Of a stretch of 64,000 bases of DNA, positions 53,414 to 63,122 are shown piece after piece. The stretch covers positions 4,340,001 to 4,404,000 of the forward strand of contig NZ_CP068760.1 of assembly GCF_016775705.1 (NCBI RefSeq), read 5' to 3'. The notes beneath the pieces were generated by a model that made no database searches, was not told the DNA's origin, and worked only from the letters and a program-made list of their open reading frames with translations. The translations under genes were made by a program, and so were the position numbers. Position 1 is the stretch's first letter; each line of letters starts with the position of its first letter. This stretch comes from Chryseobacterium cucumeris. GTDB lineage: Bacteria; Bacteroidota; Bacteroidia; Flavobacteriales; Weeksellaceae.

Positions 53414-54238
53414 TTAGATTTCCCCCATTACAAACATATTTTCCATAGTAGGAACATTACTTCCACCTGCTTTTTCAAGTGTAATGGCAAAAGCCTGCGC
53501 TTTGGGAATATTGGCCAAAGCAATTTTGCTGTCTTTATCTTCAGTGTACATTCCGGCATTTACCGGTTTTCCATCTTCTATGGCCCAAAGCTGATACTGC
53601 ATTCCTTCGGGAGCTTTAGGAAGTTTTTCCGCATTCAGATAGACTTCTTTTGTTTTTTTATCCCAGAAAACCATTGCTTTGGCGTCTGTGTGCTTCTCTA
53701 CGCCCTTCAGCATAACCATCTGTATATCGGGATTGGAAATCATATCCATCTTTCGGTTCATTTTTTCCATAGCCTGATCCTTCTGCTTTTTATCAGCTAT
53801 CATTAAAGCTATTTCTTTTTGACTGGCAGACTGGTTGTTCATCCAGAATACATTTCCTGCAACACTTACGAGGAACAATACAGAAGCTGCTATGGCATAT
53901 GTTTTCCAGGGTGTATTTTTCCTGAAATCATTTCTTTCTGTAGTATTTTCTGTTTCTTTTTTTACTTCAGGAAGAACTGCCGGAAGAGCAGGAGTTATTT
54001 CTTCAACAACCTGTTCCTGCTGAATTTTGTTCCAGATCTTCGATTTCAAATCACTTGGAGGTATTACAGCCTGAGCTGTAGCAAGATGTTCCAAAGTCTT
54101 CTGTGCTTCTTCAAAAGCTTCTTTTACTTCAGCATTATTCTTCATCACACACTCCAAAATCCCTGCTTCCTCAGGAGAAGCATGGCCAAGAATATAAGAT
54201 TCTATAATTCCGGATGATATGTATTCTTTAGTGTTCAA
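53414..54238 (-). CDS. Anti-sigma factor (RskA-like)
   Basis: The 274-residue product has an N-terminal cytosolic part that starts like anti-sigma domains (ESYILGHASPEEAGILE), one membrane helix (YAIAASVLFLVSVAGNVFW, about 113-131) and a periplasmic RskA-type domain (LPKAPEGMQYQLWAIEDGKP, GMYTEDKDSK). It should hold the ECF sigma factor encoded one base upstream. It is convergent with the alkaline phosphatase gene. Confidence 0.85.
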   Translation of the reverse strand: MNTKEYISSGIIESYILGHASPEEAGILECVMKNNAEVKEAFEEAQKTLEHLATAQAVIPPSDLKSKIWNKIQQEQVVEEITPALPAVLPEVKKETENTTERNDFRKNTPWKTYAIAASVLFLVSVAGNVFWMNNQSASQKEIALMIADKKQKDQAMEKMNRKMDMISNPDIQMVMLKGVEKHTDAKAMVFWDKKTKEVYLNAEKLPKAPEGMQYQLWAIEDGKPVNAGMYTEDKDSKIALANIPKAQAFAITLEKAGGSNVPTMENMFVMGEI

Positions 54239-54239
54239 T

Positions 54240-54749
54240 TTATTGATAATCTTTTAGCAAATCCTTTAATTTCATCAGCGCATTCCGCATTTTCGTTTTT
54301 ACCGTTCCCAGCGGTATCTTCAGTTTTTCTGATATTTCATGTTGGGTATATCCCTGGTAATAAGCAAGGTCGATGAGCTCCTGTTTATCTGTTTCCAGAC
54401 CTTCCAGCACGTTGTTAAATCCGATATAATCGGAAGAATGGTTAGTCGTTGAAAGCTCTGCAGTATTATATACGAAATCCGGAAGTGCTTGGTTTTTAAG
54501 CTCATTCTGGAAAGCTTTTGATTTTAAATAATCAATGGCTGTATTCCTGGCAATATTGATGATCCAGGTATAAAACCTCCCTTTGGAAGCATCATACTGA
54601 TGGATAGAATTCCATATTTTAACAAAAACATCCTGAATCACTTCTTCGGTATATTCCTTAGACTGAACGATCCGAAGAATAATCCCGTACAACGCACCGG
54701 AATAGTGGTCATACAGATAATGAAAACCAGTTTCGTTTTTCTCTTTCAA
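54240..54749 (-). CDS. ECF RNA polymerase sigma factor
   Basis: The product has sigma region 2 (YLYDHYSGALYG, QDVFVKIWNSI, RNTAIDYL) and region 4 (DLAYYQGYTQHEISEKL, TVKTKMRNAL). The start given is the TTG at 54749. The frame stays open and family-like upstream (TTYSEEELIVLLKEKNETG), and the promoter is further up, so the real start may be the ATT at 54788, with MKTTYSEEEL; there is no ATG. It precedes its anti-sigma factor by one base. Confidence 0.82.
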   Translation of the reverse strand: MKEKNETGFHYLYDHYSGALYGIILRIVQSKEYTEEVIQDVFVKIWNSIHQYDASKGRFYTWIINIARNTAIDYLKSKAFQNELKNQALPDFVYNTAELSTTNHSSDYIGFNNVLEGLETDKQELIDLAYYQGYTQHEISEKLKIPLGTVKTKMRNALMKLKDLLKDYQ

Positions 54750-54807
54750 TAAAACGATAAGCTCCTCTTCAGAATAGGTTGTTTTAATAGCTTTTATTTT
54801 TTCTTTC

Positions 54808-54837
54808 CAAATGTAATAAAATAAAACACATAGACAA
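54808..54837 (-). promoter_or_regulatory. Promoter of the ECF sigma gene
   Basis: On the minus strand TTG, 19 bases and TACATTTG, a full consensus match, about 50 bases before the TTG start and 20 bases before the ATT. Confidence 0.7.
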
Positions 54838-55148
54838 TAAAATCTAACACATCTTTTATTTCGTACACAATTTTATATAAATCATTGAAAAATATTCAAT
54901 ATCAGAAATTCTACCTATAAAGCTATAGAATAATCCTATTGAGAATATCATTATTGTACCTCAGAATTGGTTTAAAAAACGGTTTTTAAAATTCGAAAGT
55001 ATTATAAAATTACTACGGGGATAAAATTAACAAACTAAAAATCAATACATTAAAATAAATTTACTTTTTTTTCAATCTAAAATAAAACCAACCTCGTAAA
55101 TGACATTAAAAGCACGAATTAAATATAATTAACAAAAAAATAACTACA
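54838..55148. other. Intergenic region before the fasciclin gene
   Basis: About 310 AT-rich bases between the divergent sigma and fasciclin genes. I see no gene or clear promoter; a promoter for the ECF sigma factor's own targets may lie here. Confidence 0.5.
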
Positions 55149-55718
55149 ATGAACACACAATCAAAAATCACAGTTCTAGCAATGGTAGCTCTATCATTTG
55201 CATTCAGTGGGAAGGTAACTGCACAAACGATGAAAGAAAAAACAGTAATGGTAGGGGGAGCTCCTATGTATCCTTCTAAGAACATTATTGAAAATGCAGT
55301 CAACTCAAAGGATCACAAAACCCTTGTCGCTGCGGTAAAAGCTGCCGGCCTGGTAGAAACATTACAGGGTGCGGGACCTTTTACAGTATTGGCACCTACA
55401 GATGCAGCCTTTGCCAAACTTCCGAAAGGTACCGTAGAAAACCTTGTAAAACCTGAAAATAAAGCGATGCTTACTTCTATTTTAACCTATCATGTTCTTC
55501 CGGGAAGATATAGCGCTAAAGAAATATGGGCCGCTGTAAAAGCAGGAAACGGAAAAAGCATGATGAAAACTGTACAGGGTGAAGATCTTACATTCTGGAC
55601 AAAAGGTAAAAATCTTTACATAAAAGACGCAAAAGGAAACAGCGCCAAAGTAACGATTGCTGATGTGAACCAGTCTAATGGAGTGATTCATGTAATCGAT
55701 ACAGTATTGATGCCATAA
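55149..55718 (+). CDS. Fasciclin domain-containing protein
   Basis: The 189-residue product has a signal peptide (ending VTAQ near 26) and one fasciclin (FAS1) domain with the H1 motif GPFTVLAPTDAAFAKLP and the end motif NGVIHVIDTVLMP. FAS1 proteins take part in adhesion at the cell surface. It diverges from the sigma/anti-sigma pair and precedes two ferritin-like genes, a grouping seen elsewhere in Bacteroidota, so it may be a target of this sigma factor. Confidence 0.9.
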   Translation: MNTQSKITVLAMVALSFAFSGKVTAQTMKEKTVMVGGAPMYPSKNIIENAVNSKDHKTLVAAVKAAGLVETLQGAGPFTVLAPTDAAFAKLPKGTVENLVKPENKAMLTSILTYHVLPGRYSAKEIWAAVKAGNGKSMMKTVQGEDLTFWTKGKNLYIKDAKGNSAKVTIADVNQSNGVIHVIDTVLMP

Positions 55719-55796
55719 CAAATTCTAAGATTTCAGACAGCATATTCCAATGTGCTGTTTTTATCTCTTATTTATCCAACACTAAAAATAAATACT

Positions 55797-56507
55797 ATGA
55801 AAAAAACAATTCAGGTTTCTAATCAGGGTGCAACCCTTGATACCAGCAGAAGAAGCTTTTTAAAACTAAGTGGAGTAGGATTGGCTATTGCAGGCCTTAC
55901 CATCATCGGATGTAATGATGATGATGACTTCCAGATTATAGAAGAATCAAAGTACGATCTTGGAACCGGAGATGTAGGGGTATTAAATTATGCCTATGCT
56001 TTGGAACAGCTTGAAGCAGATTTTTATACAAAAGTGGTCAACAATTTTTATACAGGAATTTCCAGTATTGAAAAAGAGATTTTTACAGACCTCTATCATC
56101 ATGAGGTGATTCACAGGGATTTTTTCAAAGTTGCCATTAGTGGTGCTACAGATCATGTGCTTCCCAAGCTTGAATTCCAGTATCCGAATGTGAATTTTAA
56201 TGATAGAAATTCAGTACTGGCTACAGCAAAGGCACTGGAAGATACCGGTGTTGCAGCTTACAATGGAGCAGGAAAATACATTTCCAATCCGGCTTATCTC
56301 GTTATTGCCGGTAAAATAGTTTCTGTGGAAGCCAGACATGCTTCTGCCATCAGAAATTTAATCAATCCCGGATCTGCAGATTTTTCAGGAGATGATGTGA
56401 TCGACGCCAACGGACTTGATCTTGCCAAAGAGCCGAAAGATATCGTAATGGCTGCCGGAGCATTTATCAAAACACCATTTACCTGGAAAGAAAGAGGAAT
56501 CAACTAA
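55797..56507 (+). CDS. Ferritin-like domain lipoprotein with Tat-type signal
   Basis: The ATG at 55797 is used (MKKTIQVSNQGATLDTSRR). The 236-residue product has a twin-arginine signal (SRRSFLKLSG, Arg18-Arg19) and a lipobox (IIGC, Cys39), then a ferritin-like helical domain (YALEQLEADFY, HHEVIHRDFFK, EDTGVAAYN, SVEARHASAIR). Its glutamates and histidines suggest a di-iron centre as in PF13668. A second ferritin-like gene follows after 23 bases. Function is unknown; oxidative stress is likely. Confidence 0.85.
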   Translation: MKKTIQVSNQGATLDTSRRSFLKLSGVGLAIAGLTIIGCNDDDDFQIIEESKYDLGTGDVGVLNYAYALEQLEADFYTKVVNNFYTGISSIEKEIFTDLYHHEVIHRDFFKVAISGATDHVLPKLEFQYPNVNFNDRNSVLATAKALEDTGVAAYNGAGKYISNPAYLVIAGKIVSVEARHASAIRNLINPGSADFSGDDVIDANGLDLAKEPKDIVMAAGAFIKTPFTWKERGIN

Positions 56508-56530
56508 ACATCACCCTAAAAACTCACATT

Positions 56531-57346
56531 ATGAATATTCTTAGATTACTGGATAAACTTTCTGATGATAAATTTTTCACCAAGGAAGCATCAAGATTAG
56601 AAACGATTACTGATATTTCATTATTCGGGAAAAAAGCAGCTACAGCAGCTGTACCCCTTGGTTTGGGTGCTATGATGGCCACTCCTGCCAAAGCAGAAAC
56701 TACCAAAACAGCATTAACAGGTACTGCTTTAAAAAGTACACTTACAGATGCTTTACAACTAGCGCTGGTACTGGAATATCTTGAAAATGAATATTACAGC
56801 ATAGGTTTGTCAACCCCGGGACTGATTCCCAATGGAGACCGAACTGTTTTTATGCAGATTTCGAAGCATGAATCGGCTCATGTAAGTTTTTTGAAAAGTA
56901 CACTGACTTCTTTAGGAACAACTCCCGGAAATAAACCTATTTTTGACTTTACAGCCGGCGGAAACTTTATGCCTTTTACAGATTATAACCAGTTTCTTAT
57001 CCTTGCGCAGGCTTTTGAAGATACCGGAGTGAGAGCTTACAAAGGGCAGGCAGGAAATGTGATGTCCAACAAAGTGGTTCTGCAGGCAGCGTTACAGATT
57101 CACTCCGTTGAAGCCAGACATGCCTCACAGGTAAGAAGAATGCGAGCGAATAAAGGATGGATTGAGCTTGCCAACGGAGGAAGTATGCCCTCCGCCACCA
57201 ATCCGGTTTATGCAGGAGAAGAAAATACCAACCAGGCAGGTTATAATACCGGAACTTTATTTGGTGCCGCAGCAGGTTCTGCAGCCTACGACGAAATTTT
57301 AAGCGGTAGCGATGCACAAGCCATTGCTTCCCTGTTCATAGTATAG
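56531..57346 (+). CDS. Ferritin-like domain protein
   Basis: The 271-residue product has a hydrophobic N-terminal stretch (GKKAATAAVPLGLGAMMA) that may be an export signal, then the same ferritin-like pattern as its neighbour (LVLEYLENEYY, KHESAHVSFLK, EDTGVRAYKG, SVEARHASQVRR). It is paired with the preceding lipoprotein and probably acts with it in the envelope. A terminator follows. Confidence 0.85.
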   Translation: MNILRLLDKLSDDKFFTKEASRLETITDISLFGKKAATAAVPLGLGAMMATPAKAETTKTALTGTALKSTLTDALQLALVLEYLENEYYSIGLSTPGLIPNGDRTVFMQISKHESAHVSFLKSTLTSLGTTPGNKPIFDFTAGGNFMPFTDYNQFLILAQAFEDTGVRAYKGQAGNVMSNKVVLQAALQIHSVEARHASQVRRMRANKGWIELANGGSMPSATNPVYAGEENTNQAGYNTGTLFGAAAGSAAYDEILSGSDAQAIASLFIV

Positions 57347-57373
57347 TTGTGATTTGGATGATGATAAGTGGTG

Positions 57374-57410
57374 AGTCCATTTCCGTATTTTCAGGGAATG
57401 GACTTTTTTC
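57374..57410 (+). terminator. Terminator after the ferritin-like genes
   Basis: Stem AGTCCATTTCC/GGGAATGGACT (one G-U pair) followed by six Ts. Confidence 0.75.
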
Positions 57411-57749
57411 TAAATCAATCCTCAGGCCTTAAGAAAACACACAATCAATATCTTATATTCATCCCGATTCATCTTTTAAGTACCATATTCACTTATGGTG
57501 CTTTTATTTTCATAATGCTCGTTATTTCAATATAAATACAGAATTCACGTAAGCTAATTTAAAATAAATACACATATAGCTTTATTAACAAATTTACTGC
57601 AATACAATACAAAATTATTTTGTAATTTGGTTTACTTATTAAAATAATAATTTAAAGCGCTTAAAAATATTTAAAATATAAACTTTAAGGCCTTGATTAT
57701 CATTTTTTAATAATCAAAAAAGAAAAGTCTCTAATTGTTGATATAATAT
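57411..57749. other. Intergenic region before the hybrid kinase
   Basis: About 340 AT-rich bases. They hold an 8-bp inverted repeat TTGATTAT/ATAATCAA (57693-57717) and the palindrome AAGCGCTT (57655-57662). I see no gene. Confidence 0.5.
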
Positions 57750-60700
57750 ATGAAGAAGTATCCAATTCCTGCGAATGAAGAAAGCCGAATGAAGAAACTG
57801 GAGTATTTTGGTCTTTTAAACCTTGAAAAAGACCCCCAGTTAGATATTTTCGCAGAAACAGCGTGTCTGGTGACAGACTGCCCGGCAGGGCTTATTGCCA
57901 TGATGGAAAGCGAAACCCAGACTATCCAAAGCTGTGTGGGGCTTGCTCTTGATTTTGTAGACCGGAAGAATACTGTATGTCAATACTCTATCGCCAGTGG
58001 TGATATTGTTATTATCAACGATACTTTATTAGACGAAAGATCTTCTGATAATGCAATTATTCTGGCAGGTGGAATCCGGTTTTATGCGGGAGTTCCCCTG
58101 ATTGATGATGAGGGATTTGTATTAGGAACACTCTGTGTTATCGACTACAAACCTAAAACAATTACAGATGATCAGATTTCAACTCTGAAAAAAATAGGAG
58201 AAGCAGTCACAAAAGTTCTCATGGGAAAAAGGAAAAATCTCCAGGCTGAGTATTTTCAGCAGACTTTTACCATTTCCAATAATCTGATCTGTGTTCTGGA
58301 TAAGGATTTTGTGCTGAAGGATGTGAATCCGACTTTCGAGAGAGTGTTTCAATTAGATAAAGCAGAGGTTATTAATCAGAATTTCATGGATCTGATAGGG
58401 AATCACAATTCTCAGCTGCAAATGCTTTCCAAAAATCTTCCCGATACCAATGAAGAAGTTACATTTACGACTTCAACAAAGATAGATGATACTCAAACCA
58501 TCATTATTGAATGGTATTTAAAGCTCAATCAAAATCACTCGGAGATTTTTTGTTTCGGAATCAATATCACCCAGCGTATAGAAGAAAAGGTTAAACTGGA
58601 AAGCTCTGAACGCCGCTTCAGAAGCTTCTTCGAAAACGCCATAGGATTGATGAGTATGCATGATATGGAAGGTAATATCATTGCTGTCAATGAAAAAGGA
58701 AGAGAAACCCTGCAATATTCTTCCGAAGAAGTAGAAAGATTGAATTTAAGAGACCTTGTTCCCCAAAAAAACTGGCACCTTCTCGAGCAATATCTCGAAA
58801 GAATCAATAAAAACGAGGAAGATTTCGGAACCATGATCCTGAAAACAAAAGGAGGTGAAGAAATGATCTGGATGTATCACAATCTTGTGGAAATCAACAA
58901 AGAAGGAAATCCTTATGTGGTAAGTACTGCCCTGAATGTTACTGAAAGAGTAAGTTTGGAAAAAGACCTTGTTCAAACCAAAAAGATGCTGGAACAGACA
59001 AGTGCTGTGGCACAGGTGGGTGGATGGGAAGTCAACCTGAAAAACAATACCGTTTTTTGGTCACAGTCTACCAGGGAAATCCATAAAATAGATAGAGATT
59101 TCCAGCCCGATTTTGAAAATGCACTGGGCTTTTACAGTGAAAAAAGTAGGGAAAAGCTGGAATTTTTATTCGAAAAGGCTGTAAAAGAAGGCGTTCCCTA
59201 CGATGAAGAATTACAGCTTATACAGAATGACGGCGTGATGATCTGGGTAAGGGTAAAAGGGATCCCGGAATTTGAGGATGGAGTATGCACCAGAGTCTAT
59301 GGAATCATTCAGAATATTGATACCTTCAAAAATATCTACCTTGAGCTGGCCAGGAAAGAGGCTATGCTGCAATCTTTTGTAAAATACGTACCTGCTACAG
59401 TAGCCATGTTTGACAAAGATCTCAATTATGTTTCTGTAAGCAGAAGCTGGAAAGATGAGTTTCAGATGAATGACATCAGGCTTATTGGTGAAAATATGTT
59501 TAAGATATCGCCCAATGTACCGGATGAAAGAATAAAAATATATCAGGATGCACTGGCCGGAAAGGCCTATAAGAATGAAGACATGGCCATAGAAATTCCT
59601 GGTAAAGAAATCATTCAGCATTACAGCGTAGAGGTGACACCATGGTATCTTTCCAATCATGTTATAGGAGGAATTATTGTTTCTGCCCAGAATATTACAG
59701 CCTCAGTAAGAATCAACAGAGAACTGAAAAATGCCAAGAAAATGGCAGATATTGCCAGTAAAGCAAAAACTGAATTCCTGGCCAACATGAGCCATGAAAT
59801 CCGGACTCCGCTGAACGGGGTAATCGGTTTTTCCGACCTTCTTTTAAAAACTCCATTGAACGAGATACAGACTCAATATCTCCACTATATTAATGAATCA
59901 GGAGAAAATCTGTTGAATATCATCAATGACATCCTTGATTTTTCTAAGGTAGAATCCGGAAAAATGGATCTTATTGTGGAAAAAGCCAATATTTACGACA
60001 TGGTAAGTCAGGTAATCAATGTTATCCTTTACCAGTCGCAGAAAAAAAATATAGAATTGCTGCTGAATATAGAACCGGGACTTCCTGAAACAATCTGGCT
60101 GGATGAATCAAGGCTGAAACAGATTTTGATCAATCTTCTTGGAAATGCCGTAAAATTTACAGAACAGGGAGAAATAGAACTTAAAGTAGAAAAACTGAAT
60201 CTGGACAGCAAAAATATCACCCTGAGATTTTCCGTAAGAGACACCGGAATTGGTATTCCTAAGGAAAAACAGCAGCATATTTTCGATGCCTTTACCCAGG
60301 AAAACAGCTCGATCAGCAAACGCTATGGAGGAACAGGTCTCGGATTGACCATCTCCAATAATATTCTGAAATATATGGGAAGCAGCTTGTCATTGGTAAG
60401 CGAACTTCATAAAGGTTCTGTCTTCTATTTTGATATAGAGGTTCCTTATGAAATGTCCGACCGTCATGAAGATGAAGAGCTGCCAATCAATAAGGTTCTT
60501 ATCGTAGATGACAATGAAGCCAACAGGATTATTATTCAGCACATGCTGGCTTATAAAAATATAGATTCAAAGCTGGCTGCCAATGGAATGGAGGCGCTTC
60601 AGATCTTACTTGCGGGAGAACGCTTTGATGTTATCCTGATGGATTACCATATGCCAATTATTTCCGGGCTGGAAACCATAGAAAAAATCAAAGACCTGTT

Positions 60701-61676
60701 TAATCAGCAGAATGAATCCTCACCTTTGATTATCCTTCATACCTCATCTGAAGAACATGATGTGATTAATTATTTCCGTCAGGAAAGCGATTCATACTTC
60801 CTGTTAAAACCTATTAAATCAGAAGAACTCTATAAAACATTAAGCCGGGCTGTGAAAAATACGGAAAAAGACGTAACCAGCATTTCACAGCAGGAAACCG
60901 AATCTTCCTTTTTGATGCAGTCACCACAGGTTTTACTCGTGGACGATAATCCGGTTAACATGGTTCTCAACCATAAAATGATAGGTTCATTGATTCCTGA
61001 TGCGGAGCTTACAGAAGCTACGGATGGGCTCCAGGCATGGCAACTTTGTCAGGGAAAAAAATTCAATATCATTTTAATGGATGTCCAGATGCCGGTAATG
61101 GATGGTATTGAAGCTACAAAACAAATCCGTTTGCTTCCGGAATATTCTGATATCCCAATTATTGGCGTCACTGCCGGTAATGTGTTGGGAGAGAAGGAAA
61201 AGTGTCTGGATTCCGGGATGAATGACTTCCTTCCTAAACCTTTAAGACAAAATGATCTGCTGGAAATACTGAAAAAATACATTCCTGGTGAAAATAATGT
61301 TTCAGAGGAGAATAATGTTCTGGACGAGAATACCACAGATACAGAAAATGATCTTGATATAAATCTTCTGAACGAACAGATAGGTGATGATGATGAAGAT
61401 TTTAGAAAAATATTCCTGGATCTTGTCATGCAACAGCTTACTCAGGCTGAAGAAGATATTAAAAAAAGCGCAGCTGAAAAAGACAGTACCAATCTGAAAC
61501 TGATCCTTCATAAGCTCAAAGGAACAGCAGGAACAGCAGGATTGGTAACGCTTACAAAAAATGCGGCCAGCTGGGAGAGTAAAGCGGAACCCGACATAGA
61601 TTTTATCTCCATGGAAAAAGAAATGATCCGGGAAATAACAAAAGGATTACAATTAATTAAAAATTTAATACAATAA
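57750..61676 (+). CDS. Hybrid sensor histidine kinase (GAF-PAS-HisKA-HATPase-REC-REC-HPt)
   Basis: The 1308-residue product has no membrane helix. A GAF domain (about 20-165) is followed by four PAS-like repeats to about 650, a HisKA domain with MSHEIRTPLNGV (His682), an ATPase domain (NLLGNAVKFTE, DTGIGIP, GGTGLGL), two receiver domains with Asp965 (LMDYHMP) and Asp1111 (LMDVQMP), and an HPt domain with His1254 (LHKLKGTAG). This is a complete cytosolic phosphorelay. The REC gene downstream (12 bases) is likely its target, and a HEAT protein and a glycosyltransferase follow. Confidence 0.93.
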   Translation: MKKYPIPANEESRMKKLEYFGLLNLEKDPQLDIFAETACLVTDCPAGLIAMMESETQTIQSCVGLALDFVDRKNTVCQYSIASGDIVIINDTLLDERSSDNAIILAGGIRFYAGVPLIDDEGFVLGTLCVIDYKPKTITDDQISTLKKIGEAVTKVLMGKRKNLQAEYFQQTFTISNNLICVLDKDFVLKDVNPTFERVFQLDKAEVINQNFMDLIGNHNSQLQMLSKNLPDTNEEVTFTTSTKIDDTQTIIIEWYLKLNQNHSEIFCFGINITQRIEEKVKLESSERRFRSFFENAIGLMSMHDMEGNIIAVNEKGRETLQYSSEEVERLNLRDLVPQKNWHLLEQYLERINKNEEDFGTMILKTKGGEEMIWMYHNLVEINKEGNPYVVSTALNVTERVSLEKDLVQTKKMLEQTSAVAQVGGWEVNLKNNTVFWSQSTREIHKIDRDFQPDFENALGFYSEKSREKLEFLFEKAVKEGVPYDEELQLIQNDGVMIWVRVKGIPEFEDGVCTRVYGIIQNIDTFKNIYLELARKEAMLQSFVKYVPATVAMFDKDLNYVSVSRSWKDEFQMNDIRLIGENMFKISPNVPDERIKIYQDALAGKAYKNEDMAIEIPGKEIIQHYSVEVTPWYLSNHVIGGIIVSAQNITASVRINRELKNAKKMADIASKAKTEFLANMSHEIRTPLNGVIGFSDLLLKTPLNEIQTQYLHYINESGENLLNIINDILDFSKVESGKMDLIVEKANIYDMVSQVINVILYQSQKKNIELLLNIEPGLPETIWLDESRLKQILINLLGNAVKFTEQGEIELKVEKLNLDSKNITLRFSVRDTGIGIPKEKQQHIFDAFTQENSSISKRYGGTGLGLTISNNILKYMGSSLSLVSELHKGSVFYFDIEVPYEMSDRHEDEELPINKVLIVDDNEANRIIIQHMLAYKNIDSKLAANGMEALQILLAGERFDVILMDYHMPIISGLETIEKIKDLFNQQNESSPLIILHTSSEEHDVINYFRQESDSYFLLKPIKSEELYKTLSRAVKNTEKDVTSISQQETESSFLMQSPQVLLVDDNPVNMVLNHKMIGSLIPDAELTEATDGLQAWQLCQGKKFNIILMDVQMPVMDGIEATKQIRLLPEYSDIPIIGVTAGNVLGEKEKCLDSGMNDFLPKPLRQNDLLEILKKYIPGENNVSEENNVLDENTTDTENDLDINLLNEQIGDDDEDFRKIFLDLVMQQLTQAEEDIKKSAAEKDSTNLKLILHKLKGTAGTAGLVTLTKNAASWESKAEPDIDFISMEKEMIREITKGLQLIKNLIQ

Positions 61677-61688
61677 AAAACCAAAATT

Positions 61689-62045
61689 ATGCTGATTCTA
61701 ATCGCCGAAGACGACGAACTGATTCTAAAAACGATTGAACACAAATTATTAAAAGAAGGGCACGAAGTGATCCTGACCCGAAACGGGAAAGACGCTATTG
61801 AAACCCTTAAAACGAGAGAGGTAGATCTGGCTATCACTGATATTATGATGCCTTTTGCCTCCGGAATTGAAATACTTTCTGCCATTAAAACCATGGGCAA
61901 GCAGATACCGGTAATCATGCTTTCCAGTATGGGGCAGGAGGAAGTAGTATTGAATGCATTCGATTTGGGCGCAGCCGATTTTATTGTAAAGCCATTCAGT
62001 CCCAATGAATTGATATTAAGAATAAAAAGATTTTCTTCAAAATAA
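61689..62045 (+). CDS. Single-domain response regulator
   Basis: The 118-residue product is a lone receiver domain with the acidic pocket (AEDDELILK), the phosphorylated aspartate in AITDIMMP and the switch lysine in VKPFSP. It has no output domain, so it probably acts by protein contact on the genes that follow. It lies 12 bases after the hybrid kinase gene and nine before the HEAT gene. Confidence 0.93.
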   Translation: MLILIAEDDELILKTIEHKLLKEGHEVILTRNGKDAIETLKTREVDLAITDIMMPFASGIEILSAIKTMGKQIPVIMLSSMGQEEVVLNAFDLGAADFIVKPFSPNELILRIKRFSSK

Positions 62046-62054
62046 ACTACAGCC

Positions 62055-63122
62055 ATGTTTCTCACCACTTCTGTGCATTTTCTTTTTCTTGTTTTCCTGG
62101 GAATGCTATCTTTAGTACTTTTATTGATCATCGTTGTACTGATATACAGCTTTTATCAGTACAGAGAATCTATCCGGACTTTCAGATGGTCTGAAGTGAT
62201 CAATAAAAAGATCTCAGAAGTGATTGTATATGGTGAAGAAGAATTGGCTGCAGACACTAATTTTTTAACAGCATCTGGTACTCCTTCATTCAGAAATCTG
62301 TTTCTTCAGAAACTGGCAGAATCCGAGAAAAAATTTTCCGGAGCAGCACAGAATAAACTTAAAGATTTATTTCATGAATATGGCCTTCAGGAAGAAGCAT
62401 TGAAAAAACTCAATCAAAAGAAGGAACATATTATTGCAGGAGGAATACAGGAACTTACCGCCATGCACGTACAGGAAGCATTGCCAAAAATTTCTACATT
62501 TTTAACCCATCCTTCAGCTCAGGTGTATCAGGAGGCGCAATATGCAATGGTTAACTTTAAAGGATTCGAAGGTCTTCATTTCCTGAACAGCATTTCCTCC
62601 AAAATATCAGAATGGCAGCAGCTTCGTCTGCTTATTTCCGTAACACATATTCCGGAGAATTCCCGAGACAGCATTAAAAGCTGGATGGAAAGCTCTAATG
62701 AATCCGTAGTTATTTTTACCCTTAAACTCTTAAGAAAATTTCAGATATTATCACTTTATCCAACAGTGACTGATTTGTTGAATCATCCATCTGCTGATGT
62801 ACGGATTCAGGCGGTGCAAACTTTATTATCGCTGGAAAATTCTTCAACAATCGCTGATCTTATGGAAATCTATCCCCATCAGCCAGCTGAAGTACAGAAA
62901 GAGATTCTCAAAGTCATGAAAAAGTCAAAAGACCAATACAGTACGGATTTTCTGAAAGATCAGTTATTGGAAAATCCGGATTCAGGGATAAAAGTATATG
63001 CAGCAGAAGCTTTATGTGCATTGGAGAAACAGGAATTACTTAAAGAGATATCCCAAAAGGAAACCTCTCCTGAAGAATTAATTCAAATTATTAAATACGC
63101 ATTACAGGAAAAAGCATGTTAG
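62055..63122 (+). CDS. HEAT-repeat protein with N-terminal membrane anchor
   Basis: The 355-residue product has one membrane helix (LVFLGMLSLVLLLIIVVLIY, about 12-31) and then a helical domain with HEAT-like repeats, for example LTHPSAQVYQEAQYAMVNF and LNHPSADVRIQAVQTLLSL. Such proteins act as scaffolds. It overlaps the glycosyltransferase start by seven bases (ATGTTAG), so translation is coupled. Confidence 0.82.
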   Translation: MFLTTSVHFLFLVFLGMLSLVLLLIIVVLIYSFYQYRESIRTFRWSEVINKKISEVIVYGEEELAADTNFLTASGTPSFRNLFLQKLAESEKKFSGAAQNKLKDLFHEYGLQEEALKKLNQKKEHIIAGGIQELTAMHVQEALPKISTFLTHPSAQVYQEAQYAMVNFKGFEGLHFLNSISSKISEWQQLRLLISVTHIPENSRDSIKSWMESSNESVVIFTLKLLRKFQILSLYPTVTDLLNHPSADVRIQAVQTLLSLENSSTIADLMEIYPHQPAEVQKEILKVMKKSKDQYSTDFLKDQLLENPDSGIKVYAAEALCALEKQELLKEISQKETSPEELIQIIKYALQEKAC

